Assembly: GCA_016124585.1 (NCBI GenBank)
Contig: WGNL01000013.1
Span: forward strand, 62,001-126,000
Length of the DNA stretch: 64,000 nucleotides
Source: Bacteroidota bacterium
Lineage (GTDB): Bacteria > Bacteroidota > Bacteroidia > Chitinophagales > Saprospiraceae
Direction of reading: 5' to 3'
Part shown: positions 43,177-52,640 of the stretch, piece by piece
Position numbering within the stretch: position 1 is the first letter of the stretch
Layout: each line of letters opens with the position of its first letter
Program-made: the position numbers and the translations under genes
Notes under the pieces: model-generated
What the model was told of the DNA's origin: nothing
Database searches by the model: none
Seen by the model: only the letters and a program-made list of their open reading frames with translations

Positions 43177-45306
43177 TCACAAATTTTTGGCTGCTTCCCT
43201 TACCTGCTGTGCCGCAGCAGCATTGCCTTGTTGGTCGTAGGACTGCGCTAATCTTTCATAGGCACTCTTGATGTTTGGCAAAATATCGCTGTCCAATTTA
43301 ATCGCTGTCCGAAAATCATTGGCTGCACCTGAAAAATCGCCACTATACAGACCTGCAAGTCCCATATAAAATGGTCCAGAAGTATCACCTGGGGCAATTT
43401 CAACTGCTTTGGCTGCGGCTTTTTTTGCTTCCACTGGATTTGCCAAATTGAGGTAGGCCATCGCCATTTTCATCCAAGCCTGCTCGTTATCAGGGTATTG
43501 CTGGGTTTCTTTCTGAAATTCAGCGATTGCACCCTGAAAATCTTGTCTCTTCAAGGCTTTTTCACCCTCAAATATCGGCCCACCCCCTTTCTCAATGGCA
43601 GTTAATGGAACGCCATTCGCAGTGATGGTGTGGATGGTCCGCTTGTTTGGCCAATGACCCGAAAGCAGGTGCGGCCCTTTGATGTATCGGGACGGGAAAA
43701 TCCCATAATCCCAAGGTTTTTCATAGCGAGAAGCAAATTTCACATAAGTCACTTTTACCTTACCATTGAATTTTTTATCCAAATAAGCATGCGCTACATA
43801 GGAAAAAGAAGTGCCAATGGTCACAGTATCTTTCATGGTTGGGCTGATTTTGCCCTCGGCTTCCAACCAGTCTACTGCTTGTTTCATGCTAACACCCCAA
43901 TAGTCAGTTTCGAAATTGCCGAAGGCACCTGAGATGCCTCCAGAAATCGGATTGAAATAGACATAAGGGAATTTTGTATTTCGGGCGATAAAGACAGCAG
44001 GTTCCAACATCATCAGTACAACTGCTGCATAAACCAAGTATTTTCCGGTTTTATTTTCCTTTAGTTTAGCTTCCAATTCAAGGAAAAACAGAGCCGCTAT
44101 CACCGTCATGGTTGGGTAAACGAAAGTCAAATGTCGCCAGCCATCATGCAAAATACTGTCTTTGTAAATGATATAAAAAAGCGGGAATAAAGCTGCAAAA
44201 ACGGCCATGAACACTGGCAGCGGTTGGTATTTTTTGAAAAAATTGCCCAAAAAGACCAAGCCACCCAAAAATCCAACTAGGCTGAAAATCGGAATGGTTC
44301 GCCAAATCCAAGTAAGTGCATAGTTCCAGGGAGTATCATCTGACATCACATTATCGCCTTCAAAAAGCACCCTGATTTTTACACCCAATTTTGAAAATTC
44401 ACTAAGTGCTTCCAGCGCATTGCTAATTGGGGATTGCATAGCATACGGCCAAAACAACAGCGAAAAAACAAATCCCACTATGGCAATCCCGATTGACCAA
44501 GCTGCATATTTTCCGACTGTTTTTCCTTCCGAGCCTAGCCCAGCAAATCCATTTTTGAACAAAAAGTCAAGGCCAGCAAAAAGGAACAAAAAAGCAACAA
44601 GCAACAAGCCACCTGCTCTTGTTGCAATGGCCAAGCCAATCCCAATAACAATCCCAATGGTGGGTCTCCAATCCGGGTTGGGCATTTTTCTGAAGAACAC
44701 CGCCATGTAGTATAGTGCAATGGCATAACCGGCAGCAAAAGGAATATCCTTTGGATTCATGAGCGAGTCGCCAAGGAACCTAGGCGATAGGAACATAAAC
44801 AGCAAGGTCAAAATGCCTGCTCGCCAACCAGCAATTTCTTTGGCCAACAGTGCTGTGAACAGCATCGCAAGTACCCCAAAAATAGCATTGAAAAAATGGC
44901 GGACAGAATGATACCCTGCATCCTGCCAAGTATAACCCATCGCCTTGTTTGCAAATCCAGTCACGATGTCAAAAAAACCACCGTAATAATACATTTTGCC
45001 CTTGTTGTATGGGTCATTCGCCTTTGGGTCAATTTTGAGTGCGTCAACATTCCCGGCATAGTTTTCCATCAGACGTGCCGAGTAGTCATCTTGGTATTCG
45101 TCATCCCCATTGATACCACTCCCAAATGCTAACCCAATGGTTATCAGCAAGATAACTACACTCAAACCAAAAAAAATCTTTTTGTACAGCCCGTCTTTTT
45201 CAGAGGTAGGCACCAGTCGAGTTACCCATTTATCAGGGTTGTACTTTGCTTTGGGGGATGATGAAGTGGAAGATTGACGAACGGATTTAGCAGGTTTTTT
45301 ACTCAT
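43177..45306 (-). CDS. GT39-like membrane glycosyltransferase with C-terminal TPRs
   Basis: The 709-residue protein has a charged N-terminal cytoplasmic tail (1-45) and about a dozen membrane helices (45-450). An acidic GDDEYQDDYSARLMENY loop follows the first helix, typical of GT-C fold enzymes that use polyprenyl-phosphate sugars (ArnT/PMT). RFLGDSLMNPKDIPFA is also typical. After a periplasmic domain come at least three TPR units (about 590-705, ending AAAQQVREAAKNL). It probably transfers a sugar from a lipid carrier to a protein, lipid or glycan outside the inner membrane. It is the first gene of the run down to 40104. Confidence 0.85.
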   Translation of the reverse strand: MSKKPAKSVRQSSTSSSPKAKYNPDKWVTRLVPTSEKDGLYKKIFFGLSVVILLITIGLAFGSGINGDDEYQDDYSARLMENYAGNVDALKIDPKANDPYNKGKMYYYGGFFDIVTGFANKAMGYTWQDAGYHSVRHFFNAIFGVLAMLFTALLAKEIAGWRAGILTLLFMFLSPRFLGDSLMNPKDIPFAAGYAIALYYMAVFFRKMPNPDWRPTIGIVIGIGLAIATRAGGLLLVAFLFLFAGLDFLFKNGFAGLGSEGKTVGKYAAWSIGIAIVGFVFSLLFWPYAMQSPISNALEALSEFSKLGVKIRVLFEGDNVMSDDTPWNYALTWIWRTIPIFSLVGFLGGLVFLGNFFKKYQPLPVFMAVFAALFPLFYIIYKDSILHDGWRHLTFVYPTMTVIAALFFLELEAKLKENKTGKYLVYAAVVLMMLEPAVFIARNTKFPYVYFNPISGGISGAFGNFETDYWGVSMKQAVDWLEAEGKISPTMKDTVTIGTSFSYVAHAYLDKKFNGKVKVTYVKFASRYEKPWDYGIFPSRYIKGPHLLSGHWPNKRTIHTITANGVPLTAIEKGGGPIFEGEKALKRQDFQGAIAEFQKETQQYPDNEQAWMKMAMAYLNLANPVEAKKAAAKAVEIAPGDTSGPFYMGLAGLYSGDFSGAANDFRTAIKLDSDILPNIKSAYERLAQSYDQQGNAAAAQQVREAAKNL

Positions 45307-45430
45307 GACACGGTGCTGATTTGACGGCGCAAGATAGAAAAAACGGGTATTTTGCCTATGTGTTTCGTTTGCAATGGGTAATGGAACCTAAAATCAAAAC
45401 GAGCGGTTTGGAAGCAAAAAATTCAAAGTT

Positions 45431-45973
45431 ATGCAAGACCCAGTTAAATCCAGCAAATTCCTATCCCTAGTGCTAAGACATCAGCCTGATAAAATCGGTT
45501 TGGTTCTTGATCAAAACGGGTGGGTAGGCACATCTGACCTGCTTGAAAAACTCAACTATCATGGATTCAAGATTGACCTAGAACAACTTAAAATCATTGT
45601 TCAAAATAACAACAAGCAGCGTTTCGCATTTTCAGACGATTTTCAAAAAATCCGAGCAAATCAAGGTCATTCCGTCAGCATAGATTTAGCACTGGAGCCA
45701 AAATGTCCACCAGAAATTTTGTTTCATGGAACGGCCCATCAGAATTTAGAATCCATCAAAAAACATGGACTAGTTAAAGCCAAACGTCAGCACGTGCATC
45801 TTTCGAGCGATGAAAAAACTGCCATCCAAGTGGGAGGGAGACACGGAAAGCCCATCGTTTTATTTGTAAAATCTGGTGAAATGCATCAAGCTGGCCATAC
45901 TTTTTTTCAATCCGAAAATGGAGTTTGGCTCATTAATTCTGTGCCAATCCAATTTTTGATTTTCCCTTCATAG
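45431..45973 (+). CDS. kptA: RNA 2'-phosphotransferase
   Basis: KptA/Tpt1 removes the 2'-phosphate left at RNA splice junctions by transfer to NAD+, yielding ADP-ribose 1'',2''-cyclic phosphate. The 180 residues are the normal length. Family landmarks are KFLSLVLRHQPDKIGL at the N-terminus, a winged-helix part (NGWVGTSDLLEKL), FHGTAHQNLESIKKHGL, HVHLSSD and GRHGKPIVLFV. Bacteria have no known substrate splicing, so the natural role is open. Its last six bases overlap the convergent flippase gene. No RtcB- or ligase-type gene is adjacent. Confidence 0.93.
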   Translation: MQDPVKSSKFLSLVLRHQPDKIGLVLDQNGWVGTSDLLEKLNYHGFKIDLEQLKIIVQNNNKQRFAFSDDFQKIRANQGHSVSIDLALEPKCPPEILFHGTAHQNLESIKKHGLVKAKRQHVHLSSDEKTAIQVGGRHGKPIVLFVKSGEMHQAGHTFFQSENGVWLINSVPIQFLIFPS

Positions 45974-47263
45974 TTGCATGGAAATCAAGAAAATAGCTAC
46001 TAAAGCTGTGTTGTAAACTGCCCATGTTTTCACGTCAATATATTGACTGGGGTGAATGTGTAGCACACGCCAGTTATACCAAATTAACACTACCCTATCT
46101 ACCATAAAAGCAGCAACTGCCGCCCAAGCAATCCCTTCAATTCCGAAAATTTTACCCCACCAAAAACATAGCGTAATCAACACCAACAACTCTGCTAAAG
46201 CGCTGATAACGAGGATTTTATTTTTACCAGCGCCCATAGCTACTGTTTGGGGCAGCAAGATTCGGCTGGATAGCAACAGTGTGAAAATATTGAAAATTCG
46301 AGCTGAAGGCTTAAAATCATCATTGAAAAAAAAGGGAAACAAAAAAGGCGATGTGAGCATTGTGGCCATGCTCAATGGGTACAGCAAATGAGATAATTTT
46401 TTTGTTTGAGATTTGATACGCTCTAGCCCAAGTACCTGATTTTCAGCTAATTCCGGTATCAGTGCCAGCGAAAGTGCTCCTACCATCAAAACGGCCAGCG
46501 GCATTTCTCTCGCTCCGTACCTGAAAATTGCAAAGATTTTTTCATCCTGAAAAAGTACTGAAGCTGAAAAACCGCTCACGTACTCTGCCCCTTTTCCGAT
46601 AGCCGCAAAAAGCAATAAAGGCCAAGCTAACACGGCGTATTTTTTCAAAAAAAGTGGGTCGATTTGCCAACTAGCATAACGGAAGGTGATTACAATAGTC
46701 CAAACCAATTTAATTGCAGCCCAAATCAATAAGCCGTAAATGCTTTCTCGAAGTGAAAAATGAAGGTAAATGGGGAGTACAATCAACACAAGCTGAAGCC
46801 CAAAACTTACTACACCATAAAGTACAAGCTGCCGATATTTTTCCAACAGCAAATAAAAAAATTGAAGCAAAAAACTTGGGGAGTTCAGTATAAGAAAAAT
46901 GGCCAACAAATTGAGAAAAGGCAACTCTTCAATGTTCGTAAGGTACTGACTTACAGTTTTTTGTAAAAGAAAAAGCAGACTACCTGCAATAAAACCAGTA
47001 ATCGAAAACAGTAGGAAGACATTAAAAATTGCCCTTTTTTGAGACTGGATATCTAGTTTCGAAAAAATTTGCAACAAAGCATTTTGGCCACCTGCTACCC
47101 AAAAAAAAGTAAATAGGCTTGCGATGAACATTAATGTCTCGTAAACAGAAATGAGAGCGGTAGGCAAACCAGCCTTAACCAACAAAATCCCAATTAGAAT
47201 GGCGGTGCCAAACTGCAAAACTTGAAATGTTTGCAGTGCGTTTATTTTGTTGAACCGAAACAT
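45968..47263 (-). CDS. Polysaccharide/lipid flippase-like membrane protein
   Basis: A 431-residue protein with about 12 hydrophobic helices and few charged residues, of the Wzx/MurJ (MOP) exporter type. Helical segments include GTAILIGILLVKAGLPTAL and ILILALLHFS-like stretches (here LVLIVLPIYLHFSLRE). It would flip undecaprenyl-linked oligosaccharides across the inner membrane. Its start is 15 bases after the saccharopine-dehydrogenase-like gene, suggesting co-transcription. Its stop overlaps the 3' end of kptA on the other strand. Confidence 0.8.
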   Translation of the reverse strand: MFRFNKINALQTFQVLQFGTAILIGILLVKAGLPTALISVYETLMFIASLFTFFWVAGGQNALLQIFSKLDIQSQKRAIFNVFLLFSITGFIAGSLLFLLQKTVSQYLTNIEELPFLNLLAIFLILNSPSFLLQFFYLLLEKYRQLVLYGVVSFGLQLVLIVLPIYLHFSLRESIYGLLIWAAIKLVWTIVITFRYASWQIDPLFLKKYAVLAWPLLLFAAIGKGAEYVSGFSASVLFQDEKIFAIFRYGAREMPLAVLMVGALSLALIPELAENQVLGLERIKSQTKKLSHLLYPLSMATMLTSPFLFPFFFNDDFKPSARIFNIFTLLLSSRILLPQTVAMGAGKNKILVISALAELLVLITLCFWWGKIFGIEGIAWAAVAAFMVDRVVLIWYNWRVLHIHPSQYIDVKTWAVYNTALVAIFLISMQL

Positions 47264-47278
47264 TTAACCATTTGGTAA

Positions 47279-48631
47279 TCAGTCGTTTAGCACACGCTCT
47301 TGCTCCTGAAAAACGACACCGTAAGCTTTCAGCTCTTCGAGCACGGGATCGTAGATTTCCTTGAGCACAGGAATATTTACGCCAGCCGTAACAATTTTGT
47401 TTGTCATCAAAAATTTAGCGAAAATACCGAGAGGAAGACCTACTAATCGGGCCATTGCCGTGTCATCGCTGTCAACGCCCATCAGCTTCATGGTAGAAGT
47501 GAGCTGGAACTTCTTGCCACCAAGCTCATATTCAAACTCATGTTGCATCAGGATGACATCTTTGTCTTTTGACCCAAGCTTCCATTTTTCAAGCAAAAGT
47601 TCTTCTAATATCAGTGCAGGTGTTGCATTGGGTGTATTAATTTTCTTTTTGCTGAAAAGTCCAAGCCAATCCAATTTTTTCATGACAGGCGAAAATTCGG
47701 ATTCGCCTAACATCTCTGCCACTCTTTCTTTCACCGAAGCACCTGCCCTTCCTGGTTTACTCAAAAACGCCTCCATCAGTTCATGGTAACTAATTTTGTC
47801 AGAATCCATGATTGGATAAGTTCCATCGGTCAAACCAATTTGAACGAGTGCATTCCATGCGTCACAAAAACCCCGGTAGCGAATGGTTCCTCTAGACAAT
47901 GTGGGAATGTCATCAAGGCCATAGGCTTCTCGATAGAGCAAGGAGTCACGGTTCGCATACACTTCAAATGGCTCGTCGTAACCGGGAATTTCGATGAGCT
48001 TGTATTCCTTGAAAAGCCGATTGTAAGGGATATATTTGAATTTGCCGTTTTCAAGGTACTGGGCAGTGCCCTGTCCAGCCTTCACCACATTTCTTGGGTT
48101 CCATGTGAACTTGTACCGCCATGGGTTTTTGGTCAGATTTTCAAGCGCAACCAGCCCTCCAGCATTGGAGCTGAAAGCTGTTATCTTACCCCCTCTAGCT
48201 TTGATTTCATCAATCTTTTGCATTGCCGACATGTGGTCGATGCCTGGGTCGAGCCCCATTTCACCCATGAAAATCAACTCGCTGTTCCTGAATTCATCAC
48301 TAAGTTTGTAAATATCTTTTGAAACATATGAGGCGGTAATCAAATGCTTTTTCAAGCGGATGCAATCATATGCTACATCGACATGCATGTGCGGTGGTAA
48401 AAGTGAAATGACTACATCCGCCCTTGAAATCAGGTCTTGCCGATCTTCGGCTTTAGTCGCATCCAACCAAACTGCTCTGCCATTCGTATGTTTCCCTACT
48501 TTTTTCACAGCAGTTTCAAGGTCAGAATCTGCTACAACCACCGACCAATTGTACGTTTTTGCATTTTTTAGGACATATTGAATACAGGCATTCGCTGAAC
48601 GACCCGCCCCTAAAATCAAGATATTGTTCAT
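47279..48631 (-). CDS. Saccharopine dehydrogenase family protein
   Basis: A 450-residue oxidoreductase. The N-terminal Rossmann motif is ILILGAGRSANACIQYVL. Next come ADVVISLLPPHMH and the active-site region MGEMGLDPGIDHMSAMQKID, then a C-terminal catalytic domain with AFSSNAGGLVALENLTKNPWRYKFTWNPRNV and RGTIRYRGFCDAWNAL. Family members interconvert saccharopine with lysine or glutamate plus allysine. The neighbouring flippase does not explain it, and no other lysine gene is present. Confidence 0.9.
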   Translation of the reverse strand: MNNILILGAGRSANACIQYVLKNAKTYNWSVVVADSDLETAVKKVGKHTNGRAVWLDATKAEDRQDLISRADVVISLLPPHMHVDVAYDCIRLKKHLITASYVSKDIYKLSDEFRNSELIFMGEMGLDPGIDHMSAMQKIDEIKARGGKITAFSSNAGGLVALENLTKNPWRYKFTWNPRNVVKAGQGTAQYLENGKFKYIPYNRLFKEYKLIEIPGYDEPFEVYANRDSLLYREAYGLDDIPTLSRGTIRYRGFCDAWNALVQIGLTDGTYPIMDSDKISYHELMEAFLSKPGRAGASVKERVAEMLGESEFSPVMKKLDWLGLFSKKKINTPNATPALILEELLLEKWKLGSKDKDVILMQHEFEYELGGKKFQLTSTMKLMGVDSDDTAMARLVGLPLGIFAKFLMTNKIVTAGVNIPVLKEIYDPVLEELKAYGVVFQEQERVLND

Positions 48632-48741
48632 ATTTTAAGTATAAAATTGAATGAGGCCGCAAGGTACACAATCGTTAAAAATACGAAGTGGTCGAAAAAA
48701 GAAGCTATTTCACCAGTCTTCAATAAATCAATATTTACACG

Positions 48742-48749
48742 TAGGTTTG
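48742..48749 (+). promoter_or_regulatory. Candidate -7 box of cdd
   Basis: TAGGTTTG (TAnnTTTG) lies 22 bases before the cdd ATG at 48772. No matched -33 TTG was found. Confidence 0.35.
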
Positions 48750-48771
48750 GCCAAATATCCAATTGTTTTTC

Positions 48772-49254
48772 ATGAAGAAACAAACGATTCAGACTGAATT
48801 CACAAGCTACGACTCAGTAGATTTGCTACCTGATGTAGACCGAGAATTGCTATCTATTGCTAAAAAGTCGCTCGAAAATTCTTATTCCCCATACTCAAAT
48901 TTCAAGGTTGGTGCGGCTGTTTTGCTTTTGAATGGTGAAATGTTGGGTGGCAGTAATTATGAAAATGCTAGCTACCCGCTTTGCATTTGCGCAGAGCAAA
49001 CCGTACTTACAACAGCAGCTAATCAATTCCCGGGTATTGTTCCAATTTCTTTGGCGGTAACTGTTCGAAACCCTCGACAGTTAATCGATAGGCCAGGATT
49101 GCCGTGTGGTGCTTGCAGGCAAGTAATTTGTGAAACAGAAATGAGGTACAAGCATCCAATCCGTGTAATTTTGCAAGGCGAGACTGGACCAGTATATGTT
49201 TTTGAAAATGGGCTGGACCTGCTTCCTTTGGCCTTTGACAAATCATTTCTCTAG
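48772..49254 (+). CDS. cdd: Cytidine deaminase
   Basis: The ATG at 48772 (MKKQTIQTEF) is preferred over a TTG three codons upstream. The 160-residue enzyme converts cytidine or deoxycytidine to uridine forms in pyrimidine salvage. Zinc and catalytic residues are C73, E75 (CICAEQTVLT) and C112, C115 (PCGACRQ). The substrate-binding FKVGAAVLL and GGSNYENASYP are present. It is a tetramer-type short deaminase. It lies 51 bases before pyrD, so the pair forms a pyrimidine unit. Confidence 0.95.
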   Translation: MKKQTIQTEFTSYDSVDLLPDVDRELLSIAKKSLENSYSPYSNFKVGAAVLLLNGEMLGGSNYENASYPLCICAEQTVLTTAANQFPGIVPISLAVTVRNPRQLIDRPGLPCGACRQVICETEMRYKHPIRVILQGETGPVYVFENGLDLLPLAFDKSFL

Positions 49255-49305
49255 AAATGGATTTGAGTTACTAGCCTAGACTACCTTAATCTTTACAATT
49301 TCAAC

Positions 49306-50361
49306 GTGTACAAATTCATTCTCAAACCCATACTTTTTATTTTTCAGCCAGAAAAAGCACACCACATCACTTTGTTTTTTCTGAAATTAACTCTAGCAAT
49401 TCCAATTGTTGGGTGGCTTTTTCGCAATTATTTCAAGGTTGAAGATAAGCGGTTGGAACGTCAAGTCTTTGGGCTTAATTTTCCTAACCCAGTTGGACTT
49501 GCAGCTGGGTTCGACAAGGACGGTAAGCATTTCGAAGCCATGGCTGCATTAGGTTTTGGCTTTATTGAGATTGGGACAGTAACGCCAGTTGCTCAAGCTG
49601 GAAATCCTCAGCCTAGGCTTTTTAGGCTACCTGCCGATGATGCGCTTATAAACAGAATGGGCTTCAATAATGAAGGTGTGGAGGCTTTGGTGCAGCGCCT
49701 GAAAAAACGTAAAAATGGTACAATCGTGATTGGTGGGAACATTGGGAAAAACAAGATTACTCCAAACGAAGAAGCAGCTCAAGATTATGCAATTTGCTTT
49801 GAGGCGCTTTTCCCATTTGTGGAATATTTCGTGGTGAACGTTAGCTCTCCAAACACTCCCAACCTCCGAGACTTGCAAGAAAAAGCTCCCCTAACTGCTT
49901 TGCTCTCAGGGCTTCAGGTTCTGAATCAAAAAAAACCGAAGCCGAAACCATTGCTACTCAAAATCGCCCCCGACCTAACTGATGGTCAACTAGATGACAT
50001 CCTTGAAATTGCAGAAGCAACAAAATTGGATGGAATAATTGCTACAAATACTACTATTTCTCGCAAATATTTGAATACTAAAGAGTTAGAGCTTGAAAAA
50101 ATAGGAGCCGGTGGCCTTAGTGGAAAGCCAGTAAAATCTCGTTCAACAGAAATAATAAGATACTTACATGAAAAATCGAAGGGCAAATTGACGATAATTG
50201 GTGTTGGTGGTATTGCATCAGCAGCTGATGCAATTGAAAAAATAGAAGCCGGAGCAGCTTTAATACAGGTTTACAGTGGTTTGATTTATGAAGGGCCAAG
50301 CTTGGTAAAGTGCATAAACCAAGGTATTTTGAAGCATTTTAAACAATTCAAAGACCTATAA
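49306..50361 (+). CDS. pyrD: Dihydroorotate dehydrogenase (quinone), class 2
   Basis: PyrD oxidises dihydroorotate to orotate in pyrimidine synthesis, passing electrons to the quinone pool. The start is GTG at 49306, chosen because [20 protein letters not shown] is the family's N-terminal membrane-association motif. The 351 residues are class 2 length. FMN and substrate elements are [51 protein letters not shown] and [13 protein letters not shown]. It is bound to the inner face of the cytoplasmic membrane. It follows cdd. Confidence 0.97.
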   Translation: MYKFILKPILFIFQPEKAHHITLFFLKLTLAIPIVGWLFRNYFKVEDKRLERQVFGLNFPNPVGLAAGFDKDGKHFEAMAALGFGFIEIGTVTPVAQAGNPQPRLFRLPADDALINRMGFNNEGVEALVQRLKKRKNGTIVIGGNIGKNKITPNEEAAQDYAICFEALFPFVEYFVVNVSSPNTPNLRDLQEKAPLTALLSGLQVLNQKKPKPKPLLLKIAPDLTDGQLDDILEIAEATKLDGIIATNTTISRKYLNTKELELEKIGAGGLSGKPVKSRSTEIIRYLHEKSKGKLTIIGVGGIASAADAIEKIEAGAALIQVYSGLIYEGPSLVKCINQGILKHFKQFKDL

Positions 50362-50523
50362 AAACTCTGTGATAAATTAATAAAAAAACTGTTGGCATCC
50401 TATTTGATTACCAAGGTTATCTTCTCATTATTTCTCCCATTTCATTATACTATTTTTTCTGCAAAGTGTCTATCATATTGATGGCCTTAACTGTTTTACC
50501 ATTTATCAAAAAACACAATACAA

Positions 50524-50628
50524 ATGAACAAGCAAGTAGCTATCTTAAAGGATATCAGGCTATGGCTGGTTGTTATCAGCGCAATTATTTTTTTTGTAAT
50601 GATTTTTAAAGGGTACCCTGTTGAATAG
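50524..50628 (+). CDS. Putative 34-residue single-span membrane microprotein
   Basis: An ATG at 50524 opens a 34-codon ORF ending in TAG. The product is MNKQVAILKDIRLWLVVISA followed by IIFFVMIFKGYPVE: a basic N-terminus, one hydrophobic helix (about residues 12-27) and a short polar tail, a typical small membrane protein. A strong hairpin terminator lies 53 bases downstream. There is 162 bases from the pyrD stop. It was too short for standard gene calls. No homologue is known to me and coding is unproven. Confidence 0.45.
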   Translation: MNKQVAILKDIRLWLVVISAIIFFVMIFKGYPVE

Positions 50629-50680
50629 CGTTCTAAGCCAACATTGGGCAACTGTTTATTAATCAACTGCCTTTTATCGA

Positions 50681-50716
50681 ACAAAAGCCATCAATTACTA
50701 AATTGATGGCTTTTGT
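50681..50716. terminator. Bidirectional terminator hairpin
   Basis: A 16-bp perfect stem (ACAAAAGCCATCAATT / AATTGATGGCTTTTGT) with a 4-nt loop, T-rich on both strands, lies between the microprotein ORF and nadC. Confidence 0.85.
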
Positions 50717-50736
50717 TATTAGGGACTTGTACCAAT

Positions 50737-51594
50737 TCATTTTATTTTCAAACTCAAATCTAAACTAGTAGCTGAATGGGTCAGCGCACCTACTGAAATA
50801 TAATCAACACCAGAAAGTGCCACCCTACGAACGGTGTGGATATTTACACCACCAGATGCCTCCGTTTCAAACTGTTTGTTTACAGTCGCCACAGCTTCCG
50901 CTAATAGTGGCAGCTCAAAATTGTCAAACATGATCCGGGTTATTTGACCTACTTCAAGTACTTGGTGGAGTTCTACCAAATTTTTAACCTCAACTGTCAC
51001 TCCAAGATTCAGCCCGTTTTCTTTCTGGTATTCCGCTACCCTTAGAATGGCATTTCGCACCCCATCGCAGGCTTTTATATGATTGTCTTTTATCATAAAC
51101 CAATCTGAAAGGTTTTCACGGTAATTGTGGCAACCACCCAAACGAACAGCATATTTCTCCAAAAATCTCAACAATGGTGTCGTTTTTCTGGTATCCAGAA
51201 TTTTCACTGGCAAGTCTTCCACTTCGAAAATAAATTCATGCGCCAATGTGGAGATTCCGCTCATACGTTGCATAATATTGAGCGCTACCCGCTCTGCACG
51301 AAGCAGGGCTTGAGTGTTACAAACTACCTGAAAGGCAACATCGCCAAAGCTAACGTGTGTCCCATCTTCGATAAAATTCGTAATAACAGCGTTTGGGTCA
51401 ACATGCTTGAAAATTCGATGAGCAATTTCAATCCCTGCTATGATTCCAGCATCTTTCACCAATAAATTGGCAGTGCATTGTGCATCGGGCGGAATGCAAG
51501 CCAAGGAAGTACGATCGCCAAGTGGCGCATCCTCAAATAGCGCATTCTCAATAAAATTTGTAAGCTGTCGCTCAAATTCAGGTTCAAATGTCAT
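50737..51594 (-). CDS. nadC: Nicotinate-nucleotide pyrophosphorylase (carboxylating)
   Basis: NadC converts quinolinate and PRPP to nicotinate mononucleotide, CO2 and pyrophosphate in de novo NAD synthesis. The 285 residues are typical. Motifs are LLRAERVALNIMQRMSGIST, ILDTRKTTPLLR, VRLGGCHNYR, MIKDNHI and the barrel end VDYISVGALTHS. nadA and nadB are not in the window. It is followed upstream on the same strand by tdk after a 60-base gap. Confidence 0.97.
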   Translation of the reverse strand: MTFEPEFERQLTNFIENALFEDAPLGDRTSLACIPPDAQCTANLLVKDAGIIAGIEIAHRIFKHVDPNAVITNFIEDGTHVSFGDVAFQVVCNTQALLRAERVALNIMQRMSGISTLAHEFIFEVEDLPVKILDTRKTTPLLRFLEKYAVRLGGCHNYRENLSDWFMIKDNHIKACDGVRNAILRVAEYQKENGLNLGVTVEVKNLVELHQVLEVGQITRIMFDNFELPLLAEAVATVNKQFETEASGGVNIHTVRRVALSGVDYISVGALTHSATSLDLSLKIK

Positions 51595-51654
51595 TGGTGT
51601 TTGTTCTTTAAGTTTCTTACTGCTTCGCCGAAAATCAATGATGCGAACATCAGT

Positions 51655-52251
51655 TCATCTCGGCTCAGTTTGCAATTTTAAAATATTTCCCATGCTGTAG
51701 CAAGTGCGACAGCGTGCTTCGTAACTGTCTTTCTCGCCCAAAAGCACTGTGCTCCCCTCACTGGCAAGGCGGAAGGAATGCGTGGCCAGATTACCACAAT
51801 GCTGGCAAATGGCATGCACCTTCGTGATGTACTCTGCCACAGCCAACAAGTTTGGCATTGGCCCAAAAGGACGTCCTTTGAAGTCCATATCGAGGCCAGC
51901 AACAATTACTCGCTTGCCTTGGAGCGCCAATTGCTGGCAAACATCAGTCAAGTCGTTGTCAAAAAATTGCGCCTCATCAATACCAACTACACCAATCCCC
52001 TCTGTCAGCTCCAGCAGTTTTCGGGAACTGTCAATGGGAACAGCGAGAATAAAATTTTCATCGTGTGAAACCACCTTCACTTCATCGTAACGTGTATCAA
52101 TCTTTGGTTTAAAAATCTCCACTTTTTGATTGGCGATTTTTGCCCTCTTTAATCTGCGGATAAGTTCCTCCGTTTTGCCGGAGAACATACTTCCGCAAAT
52201 TATTTCAATCCATCCGTTACGTTGACCTTTAAAATGTGGTTCGAGAAACAT
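51655..52251 (-). CDS. tdk: Thymidine kinase
   Basis: A 198-residue type II thymidine kinase that phosphorylates thymidine to dTMP. The P-loop is [11 protein letters not shown] (about 20-30), the Mg site is VGIDEAQFF, and [20 protein letters not shown] is the lasso region. Four Cys (CQHC near 148 and CRTC near 185) make the structural zinc site. With thyA and cdd in the same window the cell has both de novo and salvage routes to dTMP. The gene is upstream of nadC, in the same orientation. Confidence 0.96.
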   Translation of the reverse strand: MFLEPHFKGQRNGWIEIICGSMFSGKTEELIRRLKRAKIANQKVEIFKPKIDTRYDEVKVVSHDENFILAVPIDSSRKLLELTEGIGVVGIDEAQFFDNDLTDVCQQLALQGKRVIVAGLDMDFKGRPFGPMPNLLAVAEYITKVHAICQHCGNLATHSFRLASEGSTVLLGEKDSYEARCRTCYSMGNILKLQTEPR

Positions 52252-52640
52252 AAATCTAAATGAAAATGAGAAGCGAAAGTATAAAGTTAGCGAGCTGTTT
52301 ATATTAAAGTTGATTCAAAATGTACCGTTTTTTTGGGCAGAGACCAAATATTTGAAGTGATGCGGAAGTTTGATGAGCAAGTAACCAAGTCGTAATTAAG
52401 AGTGCTTGGGGGTATGGTACGAATTTGCCTACCTTTCGGCCTTGAAATTCAATTTGGGTGGGCGAAGGTAGAAGTTTCCCGTTTTTTCACAAAAAACTAA
52501 GTCTGAAAGAAAAAACATCTATTCTGAAAGTGACCATCCAATAAAAAATGAACGATGTAAATTATTGAGCATCAATTCAATAGTTTTGCGCCTTCACTTT
52601 TTGTCACCTATTCAATATTAAATAAACTACCTGACGAGAC
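52252..52640. other. Intergenic region between divergent tdk and the proline-rich protein
   Basis: This 389-base stretch carries no ORF I can support. It holds a 9-bp hairpin with one bulge (CTACCTTTCG at 52429-52438 with CGAAGGTAG at 52463-52471) and a good TAGTTTTG -7 box at 52581-52588, about 52 bases before the plus-strand start. A promoter for tdk on minus should also be here but no perfect box is visible. Confidence 0.45.
52581..52588 (+). promoter_or_regulatory. Candidate -7 box of the proline-rich protein gene
   Basis: TAGTTTTG (TAnnTTTG) is followed by CG, giving a leader of about 45 nt before 52641. There is no clear -33 TTG at the normal distance. Confidence 0.35.
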
